In this document: piece after piece, positions 35,004 through 43,959 of the stretch | How positions within the stretch are numbered: position 1 is the stretch's first letter | Layout of the letters: the number at the start of each line of letters is the position of its first letter | Translations under genes and position numbers: made by a program | Notes under the pieces: generated by a model | Told to the model about the DNA's origin: nothing | What the model saw: the letters and a program-made list of their open reading frames with translations, nothing else | Databases searched by the model: none | Source: Larix kaempferi | Taxonomy: Eukaryota; Streptophyta; Pinopsida; Pinales; Pinaceae | Length of the DNA stretch: 64,000 bases | NCBI GenBank assembly: GCA_027924585.1 | Contig: BSBM01000372.1 | Span: 31,924,001-31,988,000 of the forward strand | Direction: 5' to 3'

Positions 35004-35149
35004 TAAATCCAGAAAAGTTCAAGCTTACAGAGTTGATCTCTTGCCAATTCCAAGCCAACTATATCTGTTTTCACTCTAATGGATTGCTTCTTTGCTTTTC
35101 CCAATATTAGTGAGCAAACCCAATTGCTTCTTTCCCAACATTACTCTAT

Positions 35150-35475
35150 TCCTTGTGTTGCAGAATAGTATCCAATGTTTATACTCCATTCCAATCACAT
35201 TGTCCTTTTTGAAAAGAATCTTCATGCAATCACTGCATTTCGTATCAAGCACGAAATTAGTTACGTCATACTACACAGCTCAGCTGTCGTAGCAAAATTA
35301 GGTTTGGATGGAAACGACTTATTGAATTTGTGTACTGGAAGAAGATGGCTGTCAAATTCCAATATTTAATGGTGAGAAGAAGATAAGAGTGACAGTAGAA
35401 ATATAATTGTCAAGATTTTCTTATCTGAATTGGATGGTACAAAGACTCCATCCTTATCATAACCCATTGATTGGT
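35150..35475. repeat. Triplicated block, copy 3
   Basis: Third copy of the block (see 23690 and 29755), about 5.4 kb after copy 2. It carries CCAATCACATTGTCCTTTTT, GTTACGTCATACTACACAGC, TTCCAATATTTAATGGTGAG and GACTCCATCCTTATCATAAC. Confidence 0.8.
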
Positions 35476-35929
35476 TCCCATTGTAATAACGTAAGTTTTG
35501 GGTTTTGGAGTCCGGACATGGGCAGCGAGCTCACGCAAGCATTGTGCGGGTCGTGATCATTGCCACATGTTGTCCAACTCCACTATTATCACATCTGAAG
35601 GTATGTAAAAAAATTGCCCATCATTTCTCATTTTTCCAAGAGGCAATCTTGTTGGTTTACATTGCCAATTAATTCTCTATCTTCAAAATTGATTTTTATA
35701 GGGTCTTAAGCAATTTTTTTTGCACTTCTTATGTTATTTGCAACATTTAAGCATGCCAAAAAAAGTTTTTGCATTTTTTCTTGCCCTAGATCCTTATAAA
35801 TCCTCACAAAAATGTCCATTTATTTTCTCTAATCAAATCAATGTTTGAATGCTCAATATATCTTTGATTTTTTGTTGTGTTTTACATTTCCATCAATCAC
35901 ATATTCAAAAACATGTTTTTTTTTTCTTG

Positions 35930-36528
35930 CCCTAGGTTCAAACTTCATTTTTCCATATACAAGATCCTGAAGGCTTTGGATCCATTTTGGGAGTGGGGCA
36001 CACCTATTGATCCACTCAATAGGCTAATTCTCACTTGCAATCTATGTGGGAAGAGAATGACACGTGGGATAAGCAGGCTAAAATATCACCTCACACAAAT
36101 AGTAGGGCATGATGTGGGCCCTTGTAACCAAACAACCTCAGAATTCATTACTAAGGCCACGCAAGCAATTGAGGGAACTAGGCTAAAGAAACAATACAAG
36201 GAGGCCGTGAGAAATCAAATTGATTCAAGATCTGGGTCCACAATGGGATTGGGGGCTAGTGGGACGAGTCCGGATACTGATACATCCTCCACACAACAGT
36301 ACACAATGCCTTCTCCTTCGACAACATCACCTTTCTTTGTGTCGTGGTGCACAACCTTCTCTAAGGTCCATGGTGAAAGTACAGGAGAAATCAGAAGCAA
36401 ACAAACTTATTGGTCAATGCTTGCTATGGAGTGCTATTCCTTTCAACTTTGCAAAGAACCCATTTTATGTGTCCATGGTTGGGCACACAAAGATGCTCCC
36501 CAAATCCATTGCAATGGGGCCGCGCTAA
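35930..36528 (+). pseudogene. hAT transposase fragment with BED zinc finger
   Basis: The reading from about 35935 encodes ALDPFWEWGTPIDP followed by a BED finger (LTCNLCGKRM...ISRLKYHLTQIVGHD, about 36028-36110). A serine/threonine-rich linker follows. Near 36330-36400 the frame shifts: the continuation ANKLIGQCLLWSAIPFNFAK, typical of the segment after the linker in plant hAT transposases, is read one frame over until about 36528. No DUF659 core or dimerisation domain follows; the sequence changes to GCGC-rich DNA. A splice-like TTGCCCTAG precedes the coding part. Confidence 0.8.
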
Positions 36529-36660
36529 CAGGGACAAAACAAAGGTGCGCACACACCTAAGGAAGCGTGTATGCGCCATCAGGTTCGGTACCGAATCGAG
36601 TCACTTGTGCGCGTTTCTAGTGCGTACGCGCCCATAAGTGTGCAGGCGCACATGTTAAAT
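36525..36660. other. GCGC-rich boundary segment
   Basis: A 135-base GC- and CpG-rich stretch in otherwise AT-rich DNA. It has many GTGCGC/GCGCAC words in both orientations and the perfect palindrome TTCGGTACCGAA near 36585. It marks the break in the hAT remnant and could be the terminal region of another element. No matching inverse end was found downstream. Confidence 0.4.
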
Positions 36661-36934
36661 AAAATAAAAAAACAGGGAAGAATGCATTCTATTTTCTTCC
36701 AATCGGCCAAGCCTCACTCACCCAGTGCGTACGGGGAGTAAGAGACCACTACACTCACCTATTGCACTCAAAAACTCCCGCAATCCATCCACCAAGTGAC
36801 CATCAATTGCATTGGATAGGTAAGATCATTGGTTTTTGTCATTTTATTGATTTTTTTGTTTATTAAATTTTTAATTCTTCCCAAATTAGTAAAATAATAT
36901 AATTTTTTTCAATTGCAGAGTCTAAACCTATACA

Positions 36935-37681
36935 ATGAATGAACAAAATGTTAACATGGAGTCAGATGGAACACAAGAAAACACAAATATTGGAACCAAT
37001 GAAAACCCTCAAGAAAATCAAAATGCCCAAGAAAATCAAAACCCCCAACAAAATTTCAACCAAGACGACTTGAACCATTACGTAAATGAAATGAGAGTGC
37101 ACACTCGAGAACTAAGAAACATAGGGGAACCATCTCGAGTGTCCCTTGTCACCTCAATTGAGAGCTCAATTGACTCCCTCATCCATGCACATCGCCAATT
37201 GACCGACATGACCGAATATAGAGCTAGGATGCAAGAGTATTATTCCACAAGCATTTCCAAGGAGGAAATAAAAGCATTGAATATTACAAAGGCCCAATTA
37301 TACAATATGTTCACCGATCCAAGAATACAACAACCACTGGACATTAGAAAGCCACGTGTCTGCATGGATTGGTGTCATTTCCAACCATGGAGGGACAATT
37401 GGATGCATAGGTGGTTCATGGTTTATGATAAACCTCCCTGCAAGAATAGGGAGGTTCCACAGTACTTCCTTCAGAAACTGTGGGTTGAGTTTGCGCTCGG
37501 TTTACATGTCAACTATTTTGACATAACCGAGTTCCAGGATGTTGGGATTGGCTCCACCCAAGATCGACCTACTGCCAGGAGGAACCCATTGAGAGGGCCA
37601 CCAGCTCTTAGGCACGAGCCCAATCCCTCTCCCCAACCACCTCAGTTACCCCACAAACTTGATCATATCGAGGGTCGATGA
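36935..37681 (+). CDS. Unrecognised 248-codon ORF
   Basis: Complete ORF from ATG to TGA. Residues 1-50 are Asn/Gln/Glu-rich and low-complexity (NPQENQNAQENQNPQQNFNQ). The middle is predicted helical and charged. A Trp-rich block follows at about residues 140-190 (MDWCHFQPWRDNWMHRWF, then YFLQKLWVEFALGLHVNYF), and the end is Pro/Arg-rich. No family comes to mind. It lies about 275 bases after the GCGC-rich segment, in a transposon-rich setting; a TTGCAG acceptor-like site sits 18 bases upstream of the ATG. It may be an accessory ORF of an unidentified element. Trp, Cys and Pro content and an intact frame make chance less likely, but expression is unknown. Confidence 0.45.
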   Translation: MNEQNVNMESDGTQENTNIGTNENPQENQNAQENQNPQQNFNQDDLNHYVNEMRVHTRELRNIGEPSRVSLVTSIESSIDSLIHAHRQLTDMTEYRARMQEYYSTSISKEEIKALNITKAQLYNMFTDPRIQQPLDIRKPRVCMDWCHFQPWRDNWMHRWFMVYDKPPCKNREVPQYFLQKLWVEFALGLHVNYFDITEFQDVGIGSTQDRPTARRNPLRGPPALRHEPNPSPQPPQLPHKLDHIEGR

Positions 37682-38853
37682 GGAGTGTTGCACGTGGACT
37701 TCTAGACACACCGCCTTTGTAGCAACGACTACAGTGGAGAGACGGGTTGACCCTGATAGAGACTCAGGTGTAGGGACTTCACGACATATTCAAGATAGAC
37801 CTGTGACTAGGCGCGCGAAAGTAAACCCCCCCAACGATTGTATTAGTTATGTTTTGATTCTATAGGTGAAAGCCATCATTCTAAGGGAAAAGGGGGCAAT
37901 TTCTCTCACATTCTCTACTACTTTCCCAAACTTTTCTTTCACTGATTGTTGGACAACGAACACATAATCCTCAAATGCAACAATATAATCCACATTGTAG
38001 AAGCTTGACTGTTGGCCATAAGGATCAGCTGTAAGCATCCACAACAGGCTCAAAAGGGACTAGCAACTCAATCAAACTTAGTCATTTTTATCACTAAGTT
38101 TCTCACTGGCCCCTTCACTTTCTGTGTCAATTTTGCATATGTGCAATGCATACATGCACCGATTCATCTATTAACTTAGGTATCTTGCTCGTTTAGTTTC
38201 AAAGTTTTGGTTTATTTTTCTTTGAGTAGTAATTACATCACATATATTTTCAGTTGGTTAAAGAACCCCATTACATGCTAGTATACTCTACTTATTTTAT
38301 CCATGCATGTTGTAATACAATATTTAACTCTACCAAAGTAAGATTCTGAACATTTCACATTAACCTAACTTAAAATTAATCTTCCCTAGAGACGCATTCT
38401 GACATCTATAAAGATCCACACAAGATTGTCATTTCGTGGGAAAATTCTATAGTTGAGGGACCATATTAGGTAGTGACCATTGTTCGAGACTCATTAGGCT
38501 ACACCCTCATTTGGTGTACTACAATTGACATCCCCAACAACTCTGGTCTAGTACCCCTTTTCATGTAGTACCACATTTGACATCACTGAACCCAAACCCG
38601 TTTCCACATACCTTGTGTATATCGAAAATTCTCCTTTCCCTTTAATAATTCACTAATAACAAACAACGCATCATGCAGGTTCACAATTCAACGACTCATT
38701 TTCCTTTTTGTTCCTCCATTTAACAATCAAGTCAATCCTCACTCCAACGAGTTCACCATTTGACTTTGTTTTTGCTTTCTAGTAATTAAGTAACTTTCCC
38801 TTTCTGCTAGTAAATCAATCCATAGTTTATAGCTTAAAGTTACTTCGAGTTTC
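37682..38853. other. Region without recognised genes
   Basis: Two unrecognised ORFs of 68 codons each overlap the start (37659-37865 plus, 37847-38053 minus). The minus one has an aromatic segment FYNVDYIVAFEDYVFVVQQS that looks protein-like but matches nothing I know. The remainder to 38853 is non-coding with no clear repeats. Confidence 0.35.
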
Positions 38854-38867
38854 ACAATCATATGTTT
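38854..38867. repeat. Retrocopy target-site duplication, left
   Basis: ACAATCATATGTTT, identical to 40015-40028. Confidence 0.85.
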
Positions 38868-40014
38868 TTTTTTTTGTAAGTTAGGGTAGTTCCTTATATT
38901 ACCTTTGGAAAAATATATAGATTTTTGCAGGGCCCTCCCAAGACTGGGAAAACAAACCTGAAATCAAAATTTAAGAAGTCTTCCCCGAAAGGAAACAAGA
39001 CTGTACTAAAGAGTTTGAGAATTTCTATTAGTCTACAAATGTAGGTTGCCAAGAAACCAAAAACATGAGCAGAGGCTGTATTGACAAAACAAAACCAAAA
39101 TAAAGACATAGGCTAAACAAAACCAAGTTAGCCGGTTGGGCCTTCCTAAGAACCTGTCTCCATGGCGAGTTCGATGCCAAGACAGTGGGAAATTTGATGT
39201 TGGTTGTGGAGAATATGCCTGAGATAACTAACCATTTCGTCCTGTTACAGAATAATTTCTACGTGAGCTTCTCCATTTTCTTCCAGGGTTTTTCTGAGAA
39301 CTGATTTCTGCATCCAATGGTAATCCAAGGTCTGTTGGTAAAGGGTGGTGCGACCTCTGGTGTTCCCCGGGTCTGGAACCAGAGCTTCAAATTCATTCAT
39401 GATTTCTGTGTCCGAGAGACAGCCTCGAGACACCTGAGCATGCTCTTCTGCTTTTTGAATTTCCTCCTGAGCATGCTTCAGGATTTCTTCTTTGAAACGA
39501 TAGGCCTTCCCCACAATGCTGCGCATAAACCGCACTGGCGGGCTGGGAGAAGAGCCTGTCGGTTTGGTCTTGCACCAGAGATAACCTTTCTCAGCGGGCG
39601 ACATTATTGCAGCAACTGCAAGCGAAACAAAGGACCAAATTCCATGAACAATGACCGTGCTGTGGAGGGAGAATCCCAGGGTTGTGATCCAGGCTCCGTC
39701 TAAACTTTTGCTGCATCTCTTATCTCCCTAGGATGTATAGACTTGCTTCCTTTTTCTGCCATCACTTACCATGAGTGCAGGTGTACCTCCCATTACTCAA
39801 AGCCAGACGAGGACGCAGAGACAAGACCCAACTCACACAGGAGCAGTTAAACCGCAGGATGTATGGTCCGATTTATGATGCTTTCCAGGGACGTGTGTAT
39901 GACATGGGTGGGCATGTGTCCAGTTTCGTGATTGGCGCGGGCGGGCATGTCTCTAGCCTCATGTCTTTCCGCCGTTTCCCTTGGTTGGCCCACACTCAAC
40001 ACCTGCTGTGGGGG
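38868..40014 (-). mobile_element. Retroposed sequence (probable processed gene copy)
   Basis: A 1.15-kb segment bracketed by 14-bp direct repeats. On the minus strand it ends in an A-run (11 T at 38865-38875 on the plus strand, partly shared with the duplication). The repeat follows the tail as AAACATATGATTGT, consistent with L1-type target-primed reverse transcription. Its composition is GC-richer than the flanks. It holds one intact 119-codon ORF with long leader and trailer. It lacks LINE ORF2 motifs, so a retroposed cellular mRNA is more likely than a truncated LINE; a non-coding retroelement is the alternative. Confidence 0.75.
39245..39604 (-). CDS. 119-codon ORF in the retrocopy, function unrecognised
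   Basis: Complete ORF from ATG (39604) to TAA, with codon use more gene-like than its surroundings. Early residues include GYLWCKTKPTGSSPSPPVRF, then an amphipathic, Lys/Glu/Ala-rich helix (KEEILKHAQEEIQKAEEHAQ) and a polar C-terminus. The frame stays open upstream of the ATG for another 40 or so codons containing a hydrophobic stretch, up to a TAG near 39732, so the parental protein could be longer with a membrane segment. I do not recognise the family. As it lies in a retroposed copy, it may be a retrogene or a young processed pseudogene. Confidence 0.5.
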   Translation of the reverse strand: MSPAEKGYLWCKTKPTGSSPSPPVRFMRSIVGKAYRFKEEILKHAQEEIQKAEEHAQVSRGCLSDTEIMNEFEALVPDPGNTRGRTTLYQQTLDYHWMQKSVLRKTLEENGEAHVEIIL

Positions 40015-40028
40015 ACAATCATATGTTT
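40015..40028. repeat. Retrocopy target-site duplication, right
   Basis: ACAATCATATGTTT; next base G, versus the T-run at the left copy. Confidence 0.85.
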
Positions 40029-40690
40029 GTTTCCCAATGGATAAAGCACTAATCTTTATTATATACATGTTGTAAGATTTGATATATTTGATCTTGTGAT
40101 TGCACATTTGATTTACTTGTCAGGTATACTGCTAGATTAATTGCTCAATTTTCATTAATCCTATGTCACGTTTTCCAAAGTGACCATCCTTAGATTTCGT
40201 AGGGTCTACCTCCCTTGGATTTGTTTAGGAGTTGGCCTAAATAGAGGAGTCAAGTGTTGTGGTGAGAGTTGCACTCGACTCGTTGACTTTCCAACAAGGC
40301 CTCTCTCGGTGAGTTGAGAATTTTTGCACGTTCACATGTAGATCTAGGTTGAAACAGGTGACACACCATGCAAGACATTGTCAATCACGTCATTCTCCAT
40401 TGAGTCCTAAACTCCATGGCCTCGTTGATCACCTGCCCTCACTTGACAAGCCATCCTTTTTCCTCCTAGACTATGCACTAGTATGTCAATGTAACCAACT
40501 CACGTTTTCTACAAACAAGATGGCCATCGAGGCTACCAAATATCGTTTGGTTGTGCAAACTTGTCAAGTCTTTCCCGATGCATCCTTTGCGCACACAAGG
40601 GTTCGCAAGCCCAAGTCTTCCTCAAATCCTTCAAACCATTCATGCTCATCTCCATATAGATACCATGCCCCAAACATGTGTTTTTTTTAT
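40029..40690. other. Region without recognised genes
   Basis: A 118-codon plus-strand ORF at 40349-40705 has no recognisable motif. Otherwise non-coding; I see no repeat structure. Confidence 0.35.
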
Positions 40691-41630
40691 ATGATTTATA
40701 AATAGTACAAACAAATTCATCCATTTCACCAAATCATTTAGCAGTATCCACAATAGGTGAGTCTCCAACACCAAATTTTTCACATAATCAATTCAACCAT
40801 CTTGTTGTTTGAGAGTCTCTATCTTCCATTTCTTCATAATAATCGCAAGGACTAAAAACCTTAGAAACAATAAATATAGGTAAATCTGCGAACCTCCTAT
40901 CTAGATATTCACTCAGCTTCATAACAAATAATTTTCCCAAAATAATACAATCATCTAGTATCCCTAATCTTTGCATCTTTGGCAAAATTTCAAACCTCAA
41001 TTAAAGTAAATGTATCATACCTGTGTTATCTGCAAACTCAAGAGTTCCTCCTTGTGCTTTGATTAAAAAAAGGATATGTGCACTGCAACTGCCCCAAATA
41101 TGCTTCCTAAAAACCATTTAAGAAGCATGTTAATAGTAACATATAAAGTAGTTCCAATGGAGGTAACATCAACATGATCCTCTTGGAACTTCTTATTCAA
41201 CTTATTTAATTCAATGAGCACATCAATAAGTAAATGGATGCAAAATTGCACTTGAAATATTGTTGCCAACTCATACATTTTTGTATCCCTAAACTCCCCC
41301 AGTCTTTTAATAAATCAGGCATGAGTTTAACAAGTCTTTCCATGACCTTAACTCTAGAGAGCCACCTAATCTAATGAATCTGTAACACCTCTAGCTTAGT
41401 GATTTGAAATGATTCCTTTAACTCATTCAATTCTCCATGTCTTTTAGCAAATTTATCAAGCCATGGATACACTTTGTTTGTAAACTTGTCAATATATTGC
41501 AACTCTAAAAAATGAGATAAAACACCATTTGTTGCTAATGGTTCTCTATAGACTATGCAATGGATATCTATAAATGAGGAGCCTCCTTCAAGTTTTCAAA
41601 AATTGTACTTTCGTGCACCCAAATAGTGGA
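40690..41630 (-). pseudogene. DUF4371-type hAT transposase remnant
   Basis: On the minus strand the reading starts near 41565 with HCIVYREPLATNG, then VYPWLDKFAKRHGELNELK, then VLQIH, a TAG, and IRWLSRVKVMERLVKLMPDL. This is the order seen in plant hAT proteins of the DUF4371/ZNF862-like group. Near 41310 the frame shifts and continues with YELATIFQVQFCIHLLIDVL and LNKLNKKFQEDHVDVTSIG. Pieces further on (41000-40790) include RFEILPKMQRLGILDDC. Several stops and frameshifts make it dead. The N-terminal half and dimerisation domain are missing. The tandem foldback block begins where the upstream half should be. Confidence 0.85.
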
Positions 41631-41765
41631 TTTTGATCTTCTTTCATTACACACTTTCACGACAGAATCAAAATTCCTCATATATATATATATATATAAA
41701 ATTTTATATGTCTTTATTTATAAGCCATATAAAGTTGGGTTGTAAATTTTTATAAGTTTTAAGTT

Positions 41766-41801
<36 letters not shown>

Positions 41802-42118
41802 TAGTAGAAAAAAACGTACTTTTGTTATTCATAAATGATTAAAAAAAGTACTTCACTATTTATATACCATCTTTTCAACTATTCTAATATATATTATATA
41901 TATATATTAAAACAACTTAAAAATAATAAAAATTATATATATAAATCTACAACCCAACTTTTTATGACTTACAAATAATTTTTTTTTTATATATAAACTC
42001 AAACATATATATAAGCAAAAGGAGCAAAAGGCATCTAGAAAATCATATATGCAACTCAAAGCATGCAGAATATTTTGATCTTCTTTCATTACACAATTTC
42101 ACGACAGAATCAAAATTC

Positions 42119-42157
<39 letters not shown>

Positions 42158-42519
42158 TTATATGTCTTTATTTATAAGCCATATAAAGTTGGGTTGTAAA
42201 TTTTTATAAGTTTTAAGTTGTTTATATATATATATATATAAATTAGTAGAAAAAACGTACTTTTGTTATTCATAAATGATTAAAAAAAGTACTTCACTAT
42301 TTATATACCATCTTTTCAACTATTCTAATATACATTATATATATATATTAAAACAACTTAAAAATAATAAAAATTATATATATAAATCTACAACCCAACT
42401 TTTTATGACTTACAAATAAAAAAAATAATTTTTTTTTTTTTATATATAAACTCAAACATATATATAAGCAAAAGGAGCAAAAGGCATCTAGAATATCATA
42501 TATGCAACTCAAAGGATGC
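41631..42519. repeat. 442-bp AT-rich foldback unit in tandem duplicate
   Basis: TTTTGATCTTCTTTCATTAC begins at 41631 and again at 42073. The copies are nearly identical except in the (TA)n runs. Within each, GTTGGGTTGTAAATTTTTAT and its inverse (AAATCTACAACCCAAC) form long arms around a (TA)n centre, giving a foldback of about 300 bases. The unit separates the hAT remnant from the pararetrovirus. Confidence 0.92.
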
Positions 42520-42605
42520 TTGTCTAAAATTCTGTTAAAGGAAATCCGAAACTATTTCTCTGCATAAGTTTAAGTCGGTATCTATCAATTGTTGGTCATA
42601 AACTC

Positions 42606-42613
42606 TATAAATA
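42606..42613 (+). promoter_or_regulatory. TATA box before the movement-protein ORF
   Basis: TATAAATA lies 172 bases upstream of the ATG at 42778, inside the viral left end. It may be a viral or host-derived promoter element. No TGGTATCAGAGC-type primer site is visible near it. Confidence 0.4.
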
Positions 42614-42777
42614 GTATTCTGTAGGTGGTGGAAATGACCACTGAGCGATAGTTGGAATCCACAGGGGTGTAAGAGATGTCCGATGTCAGAGTAGCAGTAA
42701 GGCCCGTAGAGTGAAGGGGAGTAAGTCTACAGAGTTTCCGGAGTCTATTATATAGTCAGCACTCACCTCTTTTCAAA

Positions 42778-43929
42778 ATGGACCCAACTATGGATACTAT
42801 TGAGCTGACAAATCACATAGAGTGTGAATCAGCAAATGATACTGAAATCTCATTAGCCGAACGCAGAGAGTCTTCCTTTAATCCTTCTACTTCTGAAGAT
42901 ACATCCTATATTACTATTCGTGATCAAAATCCTAGCGCTGACTGGCAATTACCCCAAATCTTGCCTCGAGATGTTTATAAACTCCATTGGTGGAATATTA
43001 CTTCTACTACCCATATCCGTGTTTCCAATATTGATGTTGCTTTTATGGAAAAACAAGAACCCATACACATAAATTTGTTAGACCGAGCACAGATAGATTG
43101 GGCTAAGTCCATGAAATATAAGTATGCTCATTTTGGAGCAGTTAAGTTAGGACTTGGACCCTTGGTTCGTCCACGGCTTGCTATTTCTTCTTTGTGTTGT
43201 ATAGTTGATACTAGGCATAGAAAGTTTTCTGATGCTGTAATCGGTGGATTCACAGCCCCTCTGCATGATGGTCTTGCTTTCGGGACAATCTATCCCAAAT
43301 TCTCTGTCAGCTTGGAAGACCCTCATATTTATAACATTCTCAAAGCTTATATCTTGCCTAAAGGGTTTGATATGGAGACTGGATCTAGAATTATCCAGCT
43401 CAAAGGAGGAGTCTGTATTCGGTTTGGTAATGATACTCTTCCACAGTTACGAACTGCTGTCCACCAGAGTTCTGCAGACTGCAGCATGGTGGACTATCCC
43501 ACTTCTTTTGCAAAATCTGCTAAATCAAAAGCAGCTATCTCCAAAAATGCCACTCCGATTACTTTTAACTGGACTGGGATAAAGTATCCATCCTCTTGGG
43601 AAGTTAAATACTCTGAGTTGAGAAACCAAGAAAGAATGATAGCCTCATATAACCCACAACCTCTTGTCTTTGATGAAGCTAGTTGTTCTTTCAGACCAGC
43701 CCAAGAAAATCAAACTTCCAGATCTTGTCCTCCACTCATCAGATCTACTTCAATGGCCTCTTATAACAATGCCCTACTACAAGCCTTGTCTGATCAGGTG
43801 AGCAAAGAAAGCCAAGCTGAAGATAATACCACTCTGCCTAGGTCTACATCTGTAAATACCACTTCTTTTTCTGGTGTGTCAGATTTTGAGCATAAAGGTC
43901 AACATGCAGACTGCCCTGCATGTAGATAA
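42778..43929 (+). CDS. Pararetroviral movement protein (30K superfamily) region
   Basis: A 383-codon open frame. The segment near residues 85-230 carries the pattern of caulimovirid 30K movement proteins: a helix-rich start, then GAVKLGLGPLVRPRL, an Asp-containing strand (CCIVDTRHRKF) and FSVSLEDPHIYNIL. A Ser/Asn-rich C-terminus follows. Such proteins modify plasmodesmata for cell-to-cell movement. It ends at TAA 43927, but the same frame reopens at once into the coat region, so the two may once have been one polyprotein. Remote family recognition only; no alignment was run. Confidence 0.75.
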   Translation: MDPTMDTIELTNHIECESANDTEISLAERRESSFNPSTSEDTSYITIRDQNPSADWQLPQILPRDVYKLHWWNITSTTHIRVSNIDVAFMEKQEPIHINLLDRAQIDWAKSMKYKYAHFGAVKLGLGPLVRPRLAISSLCCIVDTRHRKFSDAVIGGFTAPLHDGLAFGTIYPKFSVSLEDPHIYNILKAYILPKGFDMETGSRIIQLKGGVCIRFGNDTLPQLRTAVHQSSADCSMVDYPTSFAKSAKSKAAISKNATPITFNWTGIKYPSSWEVKYSELRNQERMIASYNPQPLVFDEASCSFRPAQENQTSRSCPPLIRSTSMASYNNALLQALSDQVSKESQAEDNTTLPRSTSVNTTSFSGVSDFEHKGQHADCPACR

Positions 43930-43959
43930 ATTAAACAAAAATTAGTACAAAAACAAAAA

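Noticed and set aside
34542-35006. 154-codon ORF with 62-residue repeats as a repeat protein
   Set aside because: Explained by a 186-bp DNA repeat whose length is divisible by three; composition is that of the non-coding DNA around it.
39317-39703. 128-codon plus-strand ORF opposite the retrocopy ORF
   Set aside because: The poly(A) end and codon use place the sense strand on the minus side; this frame is a shadow.
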